Positions 53,640 to 63,908 of a DNA stretch of 64,000 nt are shown piece after piece (the first letter of the stretch is position 1; each line of letters starts with the position of its first letter). The DNA comes from Aphrophora alni (lineage: Eukaryota > Arthropoda > Insecta > Hemiptera > Aphrophoridae). The stretch is from assembly GCA_963513935.1 (NCBI GenBank), contig OY740768.1:13003993-13067992 (forward strand). Reading direction: 5' to 3'. Made by a program: the position numbers and the translations under genes. The notes under the pieces are model-generated. The model had not been told where the DNA came from and made no database searches. It was given only the letters and a program-made list of their open reading frames with translations.

Positions 53640-54035
53640 TCCACCCTTAATTTCCAAATTTTAAGGACAAATTTAAGTAAATTATGCAGGAAATTAGTTT
53701 CATTTAACGGTAATGATGATACATAAACTGTACGTTTTATATTATATTAATGAATACACATCTAATCTTTGACGTGTTTAACGTGCTTTGATATAAAGAA
53801 ATCAAGGAGACGGCTTCTCTAATTACTAACTCACCATTCAAAAAGCAAAGCACCTAACTCGGTGGGAATTGACTCACCATTCAAAGTGCAAAGCATCATT
53901 CACCTCACTCTAATCCGTCTAGTTTTAACTACTTTATGAAGACTAGGTTCCTATGTTGGGATACTCTTTGGTTTTATTATAACAGTAGTGAATCGAAACT
54001 AATTATGAGCTAAGCTAGTTACATTTGCAAAGATT
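53640..54035 (+). repeat. Family J repeat, copy 1
   Basis: It shares long blocks with 57440-57825: ACTCACCATTCAAA, GCAAAGCACCTAAC, CTCTAATCCGTCTAGTTTTA and GTGAATCGAAACTAATTATG. Within each copy CACCATTCAAA plus GCAAAGCA occurs twice, 45 bp apart, so an internal duplication predates the spread. Confidence 0.85.
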
Positions 54036-54084
54036 GCAAGTAATGGGTTGGTTTAGGTTTTTGTATATAGTGTAGAGATGATTT

Positions 54085-54345
54085 TTTTGTTGTTTAAAGG
54101 CGATAAACCTCTCGAGATCTCCTTATAAAAATAAATAATGGAAGAATAGATAATAAAATGAAGATCACTAGTCCTCGAATACTCTACAATTGTCAGGGCA
54201 GGAAGTGAACAAGAGAGTTGATCAAAAGAGGAAGATATAGCCAGGAATCTAACGAGATTATATATAAAAAATATATAGTCCAGCTTGGGTCCTTCGAGGT
54301 TACTAAGCCCGTACTAAGTGGCCCCTTGAGGGTGTGTAGAGACAT
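54085..54345 (+). repeat. Dispersed family A, single half, copy 13
   Basis: It has TTTAAAGGCGATAAACCTCT, CGAGATCTCCTTATAAAA, GTCCTCGAATACTCTAC and GAACAAGAGAGTTGATC. It continues with GTCCAGCTTGGGTCCTTCG and AAGCCCGTACTAAGTGG, ending CCCC. Inner and outer ends are both visible. Confidence 0.8.
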
Positions 54346-54591
54346 TACTGTCTTACATGTATGTACTAATCACGCAATGAGTATTTTAGCGAATTGTCCG
54401 TTTTGAGACTCCAAGACAGAAGCAAGTTTTGTAATGATATCAATTGTGTGTGCGCTTCGTACGGTTTATACTAGTGGATAGATTTTGATCAGCTACTCTT
54501 AACTGCAAACACAACACTGTCTATCTGATTATACCACACTTTTTAATATAAGTTTTTGATATACAATAAATGTTTAACGAAAACGTTATCC

Positions 54592-54738
54592 CTTTAGGGT
54601 CGAGAGGCCACATACTCTCAGCCACTGCGACTCGAAAAAAATTGACCTTTTAAATTCATTGACCTTCGCGGGAATGGAACTCAGCTCCTCTCGCTAGCAC
54701 AGCCAGAGTGGTAACTACTATACCAACACTTAGGCGCA
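54592..54738 (-). repeat. tRNA-derived SINE, copy 1
   Basis: On the minus strand a tRNA-like head reads TTGGTATAGTAGTTACCACT (box A region), then CTGGCTGTGCTAGCGAGAGG. It continues with GAGTTCCATTCCC at 54670-54682, a one-base variant of the pol III B box. A short non-tRNA body runs to about 54592. It abuts the outer end of the next family A element. Confidence 0.65.
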
Positions 54739-54748
54739 CTTTCAGGGG

Positions 54749-55115
54749 CTCATTTATTGTCCTTGCAAACTTGTCAGTCTCGAATGAACCTAGCTGGATA
54801 TACACCTTTTTTTCTTGTAAGCCATGACTTAAATCTTTTCATTTTTCCTATCAGGTCCCTCTTGACCAACTCTTGTTTTTTCCGAACCTGATGTAATTAG
54901 TGTCATCCCTTGTTCTTTAATAGAAATGGGAAAAGAACAAAAAATAAACTCCCTTCGCCATCAAATACTGTAATAGCGTCATGGTCTGAAAAGAAGAAGT
55001 TGTTTAAGAGAGACCCGATTGGGTAAACGAACGAGAGGGATCTAACCATAGACTACATGAAAATCGTTATTCCCGTAGCCTAGACGTATTATGGTTACCC
55101 TCTAAGGATCCTATT
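54749..55115. repeat. Dispersed family A, inverted dimer, copy 14
   Basis: The left half starts CAGGGGCTCATTTATTG and runs through AACCTAGCTGGATATACACC, TTTTTCCTATCAGGTCCC and GACCAACTCTTGTTTTTTCC to TGATGTAATTAGTGTCATC. The right half returns through ATACTGTAATAGCGTCATG, AAGAGAGACCCGATTGG and GAGAGGGATCTAACCATAG. The centre is about 30 bp around AGAACAAAAAATAAAC. No coding frame. Confidence 0.75.
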
Positions 55116-55539
55116 AATTTGTCATTTATAAGCGGTTTCTCAACTCACAAACAACGAAATTCGTTTATCAGACCTACTCGATTATTTACTCTTTTTTCCC
55201 GTAAATTTTGAGTATAATTGATAGAGTAAAGTTCAAAGAATATGCTTTATGTGTCATAATGAGCGATATTGAATTGGAGTAGGATTATTTGTCTTATATA
55301 ATCTGCCGATGTTTTACAAAGTTTTATGAAAAAATGAAATTGGAATACTTAGTTAATTTAATTTTGGGTATATGCGGCGTCCAAGTGCGAAGCCAGTTTA
55401 CAATCGAATGTAATTTTCACTTTTTGATTGACAACTACTGAACTGAATTTTTTGGAGACTATTAGTTTTGCATGGTTTTAGGGATGGCTGAGTATGAAAT
55501 ATTTGCAATGTTTTTCGCATCATAAGGTGAATAATGTGC

Positions 55540-55985
55540 ACAATTGATTTCTTCATCACATAATCCTTTTCAAACTACAAGTTTGTGAAAAATTAAACAA
55601 TTTAACTTAACAAAGCTTTCATACGCTGAATAATAAAACAACTACATTTTAGATACAATCTTGTTGAGTACTGTGGTGAAATTCACAATAATGATTCTAA
55701 TTTGCCCCTAACCACAATCACTAGAAACTTTAAAATAAAACACTACTAATAATTTCTACTAATAATTAATAAAGAACAATTAATCAGATAATTGTCTTTT
55801 ATTTAAAAGTTTCTAGTGATTGTGGTTAGGGGCAAATTCGAATCATTATTGTAACTACATTTTACTAATTATGAACGCCTTCATATATTGCAATATGCAA
55901 CCCTAATTACAACTCATTACATCATGAAACCCAATACTCCGCATTACATGATTCAATGCATTTCAAAAATATAAAACCTATTCAT
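55540..55985 (+). repeat. Repeat family H, copy 2 (occupied site)
   Basis: Relative of 37780-37990, with CAATATGCAACCCTAATTAC and ACTCATTACATCATGAAACC. It is split by the insertion at 55652-55852. Confidence 0.6.
55640..55864. mobile_element. Fold-back insertion with 55-bp inverted arms and 12-bp flanking direct repeat
   Basis: Arms 55686-55740 and 55797-55851 are inverted copies with about two mismatches, around a 56-bp A+T-rich loop. AACTACATTTTA occurs on both sides (55640-55651 and 55853-55864), as a target duplication would. The right arm touches its repeat, but 34 extra bases separate the left repeat from the left arm, so the true left end may be at 55652. No coding capacity. Confidence 0.75.
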
Positions 55986-56321
55986 TATTCCTATTACAAA
56001 TTTCAATTTTTTTTTTAATGTAAAATATATTCATATCAATGATAAATGATCTTTCAGTTTTCTGGATAATAATTAAAATTTATCAAGTTTCATAGTCTAT
56101 AAAATATGGAATTTAATTGGAACATAATTTATAACAATGTTTATTCCTTTCTGAAACACTGTTAACTTAAGCTGAATTAATCGTATGATGAAATAATTTT
56201 TAATGAACGGTGAGATAACTCAAAAAAATCATACAGTATTTTTTTCTATACCTCAAAAATTGTTCATATTATAATACGGGAGAGAATAAAGTTTAATTTC
56301 TTCCTTAACATGTTTGTAGGG

Positions 56322-56905
56322 ACTCACTGTATGTAGTATCTACGTGCGTGGCAACCCCTCAGTAACATATCTGAACTACACCTTTTTTGTGTAGCCTTGG
56401 TTTAGATCCCTCTCTTCACCTTTCCTATCGGATCTCTGGACCAATTCTCTTTTTTTTCCAACCCTGACGCCATTAGAGTATCCGTCCGTAGGCTGTGTGT
56501 AATTTTTTATCTTCTTTGGAAGTCTCCCTTTCCCTCTCTCCCTCCCTTTCCCTCCCTCTCCCTCTCTCTCTCCCTCTCTCTCCCTCCCTCTCCCTCCAAC
56601 TGTTTTTGCTATTTAGATAAAAGTAAAAAATCCATTGTAATCAACTTTGGGTTAACCAAAACAGAGTTTACAATACTGCTCAAATACAAAACATTTCAAA
56701 TTGAGAAGATAATAAGAGGTACGCCTAGTATTCCAATACTCTAATAGCATAACGATCAGAATAACAAAAACGTTGGTTAAGAGACATGACAGGAAGATGA
56801 ATAAGAGGCATCAAACTCGCGATTAGATGAAAAATTGTAGATCCAGTTAGGGTACTTCGTAATTACCTAGCCGTACTCACTGTAAATTAGCCCCTGAAGT
56901 CACCT
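56322..56905. repeat. Dispersed family A, inverted dimer with expanded centre, copy 15
   Basis: The left half (minus) runs from AGGGACTCACTGTA to CCCTGACGCCATTAGAGTAT. The right half (plus) runs from CCAATACTCTAATAGCATAA through TGTAGATCCAGTTAGGG to ACTGTAAATTAGCCCCTG. The central spacer of roughly 200 bp includes a pyrimidine microsatellite. Confidence 0.75.
56524..56598 (+). repeat. Pyrimidine microsatellite (CCCTCTCT-like)
   Basis: Irregular TCCC/TCTC tract of about 75 bp within the family A dimer centre. Confidence 0.95.
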
Positions 56906-57439
56906 TTATTAAAATAAAATCTTATCATAAAGATACATCTTTTCTACGATAAAAATAAGATAGCTATGATTAAAAGAAATTATTTTATGAAAAAGATTAC
57001 CTAAAAATTAAAAAAATATCAGCAAAAATAGCATTTCAAATTTGAAATTTGTTTGCTTTTATTTTAGCGAAATTTAGTATAAACTTAAGTTATTCAAGAA
57101 AGTGCCCACACTTATCCATGACATATTTTTTAAATAAAATCAGTAATGAAATTTGTAATCCTTTATGTAATTGAAGTTTATATTCCTTTCTACAGCTTAC
57201 ACTGTACTGGTAGTTTGCCAGCTTCAAATACGAGTCTGTCACTTACAATCCACGTCTTTGGAACATATTGTCTAAATTTGTACTATTTGCTCCTTAATAA
57301 TTCCGCCGGAAGGTTAATTCTTCGATTTTTTATTACAATGTCAACACTTTGTATCAAAACAAGTAAAATGTAACAAATGACAACAAGTCATACGCTCATA
57401 CGTTGGATTGACGAAGAACCTAAAGAAATATCTTTGAAT

Positions 57440-57825
57440 TAATTTCAACCTTAATTTCCATAATTTTTAGTGTAAATCCTACAGGAATCTAAAGAAATTA
57501 ATTTCATTGAACGGTAGAGACTATACTTAAAATGTGTGCTTTATATACACACCCTATCTTATACGTGTTTAAAATGTTTTGAGGTAAAGAAATCAAAAGA
57601 GTAGGTCTTATTTATAATTACTAAGTCACCATTCAAAGAGCAAAGCACCTAACACGGTGAGCACTGACTCACCATTCAAAGTACAAAGTGTCATTCATCT
57701 AACTCTAATCCGTCTAGTTTTAATTAATTTTTAAAGAATGTATTCTGATGTTTATAATCTTTGGTTTTTATTGCAACTGCAGTGAATCGAAACTAATTAT
57801 GAGTAAGCAAAGTATGTATTAATTA
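57440..57825 (+). repeat. Family J repeat, copy 2
   Basis: Direct paralogue of 53640-54035, 3.8 kb away. It has the same internal duplication of CACCATTCAAA and a matching end GTGAATCGAAACTAATTATG. Confidence 0.85.
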
Positions 57826-59329
57826 GAAATACTTGCCTAAAAACTTCATCCATTAATTTTATATAATCGTATCCGGCTTATAAAAAATCAATGGGAAATG
57901 TTGTTTTATCAAAATTGCTTCGTAATAGGCATTTTAATTTGACTGACTGTTATTTTTGAAATTTAATTTTCACGTTTACCAATACTAATTTTGCACTTTA
58001 AAAATTGCCGATTTTGATGAAAATTTTGATTCTAAGTTAACTAAATATTATAATCTTAGAGTCTTGAGGAAGTATGAATTAGTGTTTCATGTGAACGAAT
58101 GTGACACCGTTTCCTCTACGTGATTCAATCTCCACCTTGCTGCTGTGGTAGATGGAGATTGAGTGTGTTGTATCTGTCAAGTCAATAATTAAGTTTGTAC
58201 GTGTTGTTGTGTCTAACACTCGTTGTGAAAAGTAATTACTTTTACTTATCGTGTAGAGAAAGAATTTATAGGGATGAAAATAGAGTGAGGGTTTAAACTG
58301 TAAGTATTGTCTAAATAACAGTGGCCTTATTTATTTATTGCACAAATGTCAACATTTTATTTGTTTGGTCAAAACCAAACAACGTCTTTTATTTCTAAAT
58401 TTAAATATATAATTTGACCGAAAACAGGCTACTTCAGACGTTATTTTCATTTGAGGGGTTTGGATTTATCATGTGGAAAGGAGAGAGTAAAAAAGATATA
58501 ACGCGTTAAAGTGATATTTTAAAGTCATCTTGGATTCCTGAAAATAACACATAAAATAAGAATTATTGCAATTTTTCTGAATAGACCAGAAATCCGTTCT
58601 TGGACAGACAGTTACCAACGAGTTATACAGCTACAACAATATCTAACTCTTGTGTCTTACAGTTTACATAAAATAACTTTTTATAACCCGGTTTCATTAT
58701 CACCTCACACTAAAATGTAAGTCAAGTACTATATAATTTATTGTAGAGTGATAAAAGAATTGAAAGTAAACTGAATGTACAGCTCGCAAAACTCTCAACA
58801 GAACAAAGAATGAAGTAAACAATAAACAATAGGAAAATAACCCTTGTTATACATTGTATAGACATAAAAGACAGAAGAGAATGTTGAAAACAAGCACAAC
58901 ATATAACACGCAGGACTACCAACAGAACAAAGCGAAAAGAAGACAATACATGCGATAAATAATAGGTAACAACAGGGATCAACCAGGAATTTAAAGGATT
59001 AAGGTACAGAAGCGAGAAAAAAATTCTACATCCATGTTAATAAATTACCCAGGTCATTGCGAGACATTTTGAGCAAGCGGCAATAATTGCATTAATTTTG
59101 TTTATACTAAACTTTGTAAAAACATTGCAATAACTTTCTTACGTACCCAGGTACAAAACCATAAAGTAATATTCGTCGCTATAGACTATCTTTAAAAATT
59201 AATTTATAGATTTCTATAAAATATTTGTAACGTGTAAAGATTAATCGTAGAGTGTTAAATTGCAAATAAAAGAATATTGCAGTTATAAAACCAGGTCCAA
59301 ACGGTGTTGAAGATGTTATTTTAGTTACT
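57826..59329. other. A+T-rich stretch, no gene
   Basis: A 86-codon hydrophobic minus-strand frame (58722-58982) is the only long one and is probably incidental. This could be the unrecognisable 5' part of the LINE that follows. Confidence 0.4.
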
Positions 59330-60066
59330 TATTAGCGAGAAACTCTCAAAAATAGAGGACAGGATGAACACGAATAGTCTTCCATTAGGTAAATGATCTC
59401 GACTATATTTCATGTCTACTTCAACAAAAACAGACTTGTTAAGAAGAAACACGAAGAGGATGGGGCTTAAGTTGAATAAGAAAAAGACCAGATACATAAA
59501 CGTATGCAATGGCTGGCTCGTTGGAACCCGTAAACAGACTTAGTAATGAATACTGTGCATTTATCACCCTAAAGAAGAGGTATGAAACTCGACAAATCTT
59601 TTGGAGAGAAGTGAGATGACGATTTAAAACTCTAGTGTTATTAGTGTACTACATGTATAGGATGTGAAACAAACCGCTGGTTGGGAAAATCCAGATATTC
59701 CTGGACAGATGTTGTAAAGAATAATTTGTCCTGGCACAAAATCAGACCGAAATGCTATCAATAAGAGCAAAGGAAGAACCCACAGAGGTTCAGATAAGGA
59801 GAAGGAAGTGGGGTTGAATCACATACATTTTCACCAAAGGAGAAAGAGACATTGTTATAGAAGCACTGGAGTGGAAACATGCAGGAAGTAGTATGGTTGT
59901 AAGTCCTAGAATCACATGGAAGAGGAGTTGAGATGGGTTAGCGAGGCATGGAAGGATATCAAGAGATTAAAAGAGGTTAATAATCGGGTGTGGTAGAGAA
60001 GAACAGTGAAGACACTATGTTCCAGAAGGACTGAAAGGAATTAACTAAGTACACCAAGAAAATTAA
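59330..60066 (+). pseudogene. Relic of a non-LTR retrotransposon (LINE) reverse transcriptase, C-terminal half
   Basis: Plus-strand frames, interrupted by stops and at least one frameshift, carry in order the hallmarks of this reverse-transcriptase family. They are KRMGLKLNKKKTRYINV (palm/thumb KxxGLxxNxxKTKYM), AFITLKKRYETRQIF (fingers-distal FxxLKxxWKTR), KIQIFLDRCC (xxIFxxRCLR), EPTEVQIRRRKWG (the WxGHTLRK region), IEALEWKHAGS, then RITWKR. Last come EEELRWVSEAWKDIKRL and RRTVKTLCSRRTERN, the C-terminal tail. It is inactive, 5'-truncated and ends at an AATTAACCTTGACAGATATT-type 3' end. The adjacent 155-bp array is built from its last segment. Confidence 0.85.
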
Positions 60067-60855
60067 CCTTGACAGATATTGGAAGAGGAGTTGAGAGCAG
60101 CTAGCGAGACTTGTTAGGAGATGAAAAGAGAGGTCGTGAATTGGGTGTGGTGAGGAGAAACAGTGAATGTTCCATAAGGAACGAAAGGGATGAAACATAC
60201 TACGTAAGTCAAGAAAATTAACCTTGACAGATATTGGAAGAGGAGTTGAGAGCAGCTAGCGAGACTTGTCAGGAGATGAAAAGAGAGGTCGTGAATTGGG
60301 TGTGGTGAGGAGAAACAGTGAATGTTCCATAAGGAACGAAAGGGATGAAACATACTACGTAAGTCAAGAAAATTAACCTTGACAGATATTGGAAGAGGAG
60401 TTGAGAGCAGCTAGCGAGACTTGACAGGAGATGAAAAGAGAGGTCGTGAATTGGGTGTGGTGAGGAGAAACAGTGAATGTTCCATAAGGAACGAAAGGGA
60501 TGAACCATACTACGTAAGTCAAGAAAATTAACCTTGACAGATATTGGAAGAGGAGTTAAGAGCAGCTAGTGAGACTTGTCAGGAGATGAAAAGAGAGGTC
60601 GTGAATTGGGTGTGGTGAGGAGAAACAGTGAATGTTCCATAAGGAACGAAAGGGGTGAACCATACTACGTAAGTCAAGAAAATTAACCTTGACAGATATT
60701 GGAAGAGGAGTTGAGAGCAGCTATCGAGACTTGTCAGGAGATGAAAAGAGAGGTCGTGAATTGGGTGTGGTGAGGAGAAACAGTGAATGTTCCATAAGGA
60801 ACGAAAGGGGTGAACCATACTACGTAAGTCAAGAAAATTAACCTTGACAGATATT
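60067..60855 (+). repeat. 155-bp tandem array derived from a LINE 3' end
   Basis: CCTTGACAGATATT recurs at 60067, 60222, 60377, 60532, 60687 and 60842, exactly 155 bp apart, giving five full units plus a stub. Units differ by a few substitutions. Read in the LINE frame, each unit still encodes EEELRAASETCQEMKRE, aligned with EEELRWVSEAWKDIKRL of the parent segment just upstream. Minus-strand frames of 73-79 codons seen here are by-products of the repetition. Confidence 0.9.
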
Positions 60856-61477
60856 AAAAACCAGATTTCAATCTTGTGCTATTTACGCTTATATGCTAGC
60901 CAAAGTAAGTTGAGTTCTACTATATTAATATCTATCAAAATATATTTTACAAAATTACAAAATGTTGACAACAAAATTTTTTTCCATATCAAGTTGTATA
61001 TATAGCCTAAGTAATTACTTTTGATATTCGTAAGCATTTCTTTCCGTATGATGTAGTATTATTTATAAATAAAAGTATTAATTATAGACATTTTCAGGTG
61101 ATGAATAATAATTTTAAATAATTGAGATTGATTTCTAGATGAGTGTTGAGGAAATGACTGTAAGTTAGTGCAATGTTGTTATCGTTTATTAAATCAATTT
61201 TGAAAAGTGTTTATAAATTAAACTAAAACAACCCAGATCTAAAGGATAAGTGTCTGCGAACAAGTGAACTTTATACAATTCCGCTTTTTGAGGTCTGAAA
61301 TTTTATATTATATGATGTTGGAAACTTTAATACAGTTTAATTGAAAGTTGCCATTGTACCACAACGCGTGTTTAAATGTCAACTAAATAAAAATGTATTG
61401 AATGTATCACGTTATTAATCAAAATGTATCGTTGTTTTTAATGGCTTTCAATGATAATCCGTGCACGGACTCTGAAT

Positions 61478-61695
61478 TTATTATTTGAACTCTTAAATAA
61501 ACCAAACGTTACTTGTGATATCGTGTGGATCCATATCTGGCAATAAATTACTAACAATTTCAATTAAGGTTTCGCCGTAGTGTTAATGAATTGATTATAT
61601 TTTGTAGTGATAATCCTAACTTAGTTTACTTTGTTGTATCAGAATGAAATTAAAAAATTACAAAGGTTTGTCTTGTAATTCAACTTTTGTTTTAC
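61478..61695 (-). pseudogene. Coding-like transposon fragment, paralogue of 28575-28793
   Basis: The minus strand encodes LIEIVSNLLPDMDPHDI, then TSNVWFI, a stop, EFK and two stops. The 28-kb copy shows EE at the broken position. About 80 bp around GATATCGTGTGGATCCATAT is nearly identical between the copies. Upstream, KTKVELQDKPL resembles a more decayed stretch at 28 kb. Confidence 0.6.
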
Positions 61696-62104
61696 CTTTA
61701 AAATTATATATAAGGACATCGATAATTTATATTATAATCATTTTTATTAGGTACAAAAATTTTTCGGACAATTAGAACAAAATAATAAATATTAATGATG
61801 CACAAACGTCATCACTCAACATGTGCAAAGATAGGTATTTTACTTATATTTACCTGGAACTCAAATTAGAACTTCCACTTGCTACGTTTGTCTCTACGAA
61901 ATTACCTTTCGTAATGCTAAATTTTTTTTTAGTTTTGGTTCAGGAAGATATGGTACAATTATAGCAAAATTACGAGAAAAAGTGGCTATTTTGGTCGAAC
62001 CCCTAGGTATTGTGTAGCTCGGAGATCAGTTCTGTGTATGTTCCAGTAGATATGAAGAGTTGGTGTTTTTTTTTAGTTAACACTAAAACAAAATTAATTT
62101 GTAA

Positions 62105-62285
62105 AATAACTTCCACTCACTACCGTGTATTTAGAGTGGGCCCTTTCTCCACTCTGCCATAGGTTGGAAAGAACTAAATTGCACAGTAAAACTTACTTCA
62201 AGGTGAGGATTCGAACCCACAATCAGGTGATGTACTTGATCAGAGAAACAACGTCTTTTGCCTAGTGACTATTAGGATACTTAGG
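62105..62285 (-). repeat. tRNA-derived SINE, copy 2
   Basis: On the minus strand a tRNA-like head contains AATAGTCACTAGGCAAAAG (box A region) and GGTTCGAATCC at 62207-62217, a perfect pol III B box. A body follows with TTCTTTCCAACCTATGGCAG and GTAGTGAGTGGAAGTTATTT. The spacing of A and B regions (about 50 bp) fits a tRNA. The body is unlike SINE copy 1. Confidence 0.75.
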
Positions 62286-62755
62286 GAAAAAAAAATCTTT
62301 TTTTCACAACATTGGAATAATCTTGCGGAGTTCCTAGTGATTAACTAAAAAATTGCTTTAACTATGACATTCCGAACCCTAAACTAATGTAGCTTGATTT
62401 TCTCTACTGACACTTGAACAACAAATTCGGTTATCACACTCTCTTTAGTTCTTCTGATGTTCCTTCAGAAGAATAATAATGTTGATACAATAATTATTGA
62501 CCTTGAAAAATCTAAAATATTCCATCAGCGTCCACCTCAAAGTTATAAACATACGAAAGTAGGTACTATTTGAGGTTAAGATTTCTCCTTCCCCTCAACT
62601 CTCTGGTTGACTTTCACCCACGGTAAAACACCTTCTATCAATACACACACACTATATTCTATCGTTAAAGTCATTTGACAATGGTGGATTCTTCATGTTA
62701 TTGGTATGGTTTAACCCGGCTTTCTTAATGATTTTTATATAGAAAAACTAATACA

Positions 62756-62792
62756 GGACGTTCGAGAGTATAAATCAACATCACTTATCAAG
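62756..62792 (-). repeat. Hairpin-GAAAC-like motif, copy 13
   Basis: The minus strand reads CTTGATAAGTGATG, then TTGATTTATACTCTCGAA, then CGTCC. Partner of the copy at 46668. Confidence 0.5.
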
Positions 62793-63757
62793 TGACTGAG
62801 CTAGAACAAATAAGCTGCAACATAGCCTAGAAACCTAGAGAAATTAAACTTGTAAACTGATAAATGAACCCAGATCTATTTGGTCTGACCAGGCTTAGCT
62901 TTATGCCTGGACTCTTTTCTCAATTTACTAAGACCTAGGCTACTAGACTGTGTTGTCGTTTTTATTTATTTCATGATCTAAGTTTATCATTTGATAAAGG
63001 AAGTTGATTTGTTTTCTGTTTTGACTTTATTAAGAAAATAACAGTTTTATATCTTTAAAATACATATTTTTCATAATACGCATATTTAAACTTTTTTTTT
63101 TTTAATTTACTAAAAAATGAAAAACCATAAATTCAACACGATTATTGCTGCATTCTACGATTTTTTTTTCATTTGACGCAAATATAAACGTTGAACGTCA
63201 AAGATAAAACGAAAGTGTGAGAAGGCCCAGGATATAAATTCCTTGTCTCTGTATTATTAAGAGAAATTCTTTTAATAAAATGCCTGTATTTGAGTGAATG
63301 ATTTCCCACTAATAGAGATGTCAGTTCCTTCTGCCGTTTAATGCTTTCCGATTCTTTTCTTAAAATGGAATTTATTAAATAAGAACTGCAGGAAGTCAAT
63401 GGCTTCAGTCTTTTAATGGAATTCTGTAGTACGGACATTTAAACTACGTTCGTCCAACAGGGAATATAAATACAGAAATATATATGTATTACAAAATCTC
63501 TATAATTAACATGACAAAATAATAAATCACAAATTCAATAAATTATGCAAACAAATTGTATAACTTTCGCACACTCTTATTTGTAAAACCAACCACAAAC
63601 GAAAAATAAATTTGTTGCCTTATCACCAAAAGTACCTATAACCTACTTATAATAATTTTTGTTTAATAATAATTCTCTAATTAGATTAGAATTTCTTCAA
63701 TATCAGTTTCTCATCTATGAAAATTGAAATAATAATAAATCTTGTAGCACAACATAC
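62793..63757. other. A+T-rich stretch before the edge exons
   Basis: An 89-codon minus-strand frame (63169-63438) is Ser/Lys-rich with no recognised motif. It is on the strand of the putative gene but lacks clear splice borders. Confidence 0.35.
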
Positions 63758-63827
63758 CTTTCCAGACGGCTTTTCCAAATGTGATCAGTACATTGAGTAC
63801 CACCAATTATTGTAGCTCCACATTTTG
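63758..63827 (-). CDS. Putative 70-nt internal exon of the same minus-strand gene
   Basis: On the minus strand the exon runs from a pyrimidine-rich acceptor (TGTCTCTACCTAG) to a consensus donor (AAG/GTATGT at 63757). Its frame encodes KCGATIIGGTQCTDHIWKSR followed by LE and two bases of the next codon. The first two bases complete a codon begun in the 32-nt exon upstream, and the last two (AG) are completed by the segment at 116, giving Arg and one continuous frame across three exons. The piece contains two Cys and one His (C-x9-C-x2-H). The CG-x2-IIGGTQC stretch superficially resembles a serine-protease activation site, but no other trypsin feature is visible, so I do not call one. The product is unknown. 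Confidence 0.5.
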
Positions 63828-63876
63828 CTAGGTAGAGACAGTATCTTTTTGAGCCTCAAACAGGTTTGAATCTTAC
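63828..63876 (-). other. Putative 49-nt intron
   Basis: It starts GTAAGATT and ends TCTCTACCTAG on the minus strand. Its length is not a multiple of three, and its removal joins two otherwise out-of-frame segments. It is close to the minimum size for insect introns. Confidence 0.4.
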
Positions 63877-63908
63877 AGTTTCCACACATCAAGATACCAG
63901 CAGGAGAA
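63877..63908 (-). CDS. Putative 32-nt exon upstream of the 70-nt exon
   Basis: It is preceded on the minus strand by a good acceptor (TGTTTCATTTCTTTAG) and followed by a GTAAGATT donor. It encodes SPAGILMCGN plus the first base of a Ser codon. The 49-nt segment to the next exon starts GTAAG and ends CCTAG; removing it restores a single frame, whereas unspliced DNA has stops in all three frames. Without that splice a 151-nt exon (63758-63908) would be non-coding, which is the alternative reading. Micro-exons and sub-50-nt introns occur in insects but are uncommon, so this depends on transcript evidence. Confidence 0.4.

Noticed and set aside
59977..60818. Minus-strand frames of 73-79 codons with repeated His/Phe/Ser-rich sequence
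   Set aside because: They are antisense to the LINE-derived 155-bp array; the biologically meaningful reading is the plus-strand reverse-transcriptase tail.
62165..62285. Functional tRNA gene
   Set aside because: The B box is perfect, but the acceptor and anticodon stems do not close by eye and a SINE-like body follows.
63758..63827. Serine protease exon (CG-x2-IIGGTQ)
   Set aside because: The downstream sequence lacks the WPWQV-type strand and catalytic His region expected after an IIGG start, so the likeness is probably accidental.
63758..63908. One unspliced 151-nt exon with Cys-rich zinc-finger-like sequence
   Set aside because: All three frames contain stops. Only removal of the 49-nt GT-AG segment gives an open frame, so the apparent extra cysteines come from reading intron sequence.
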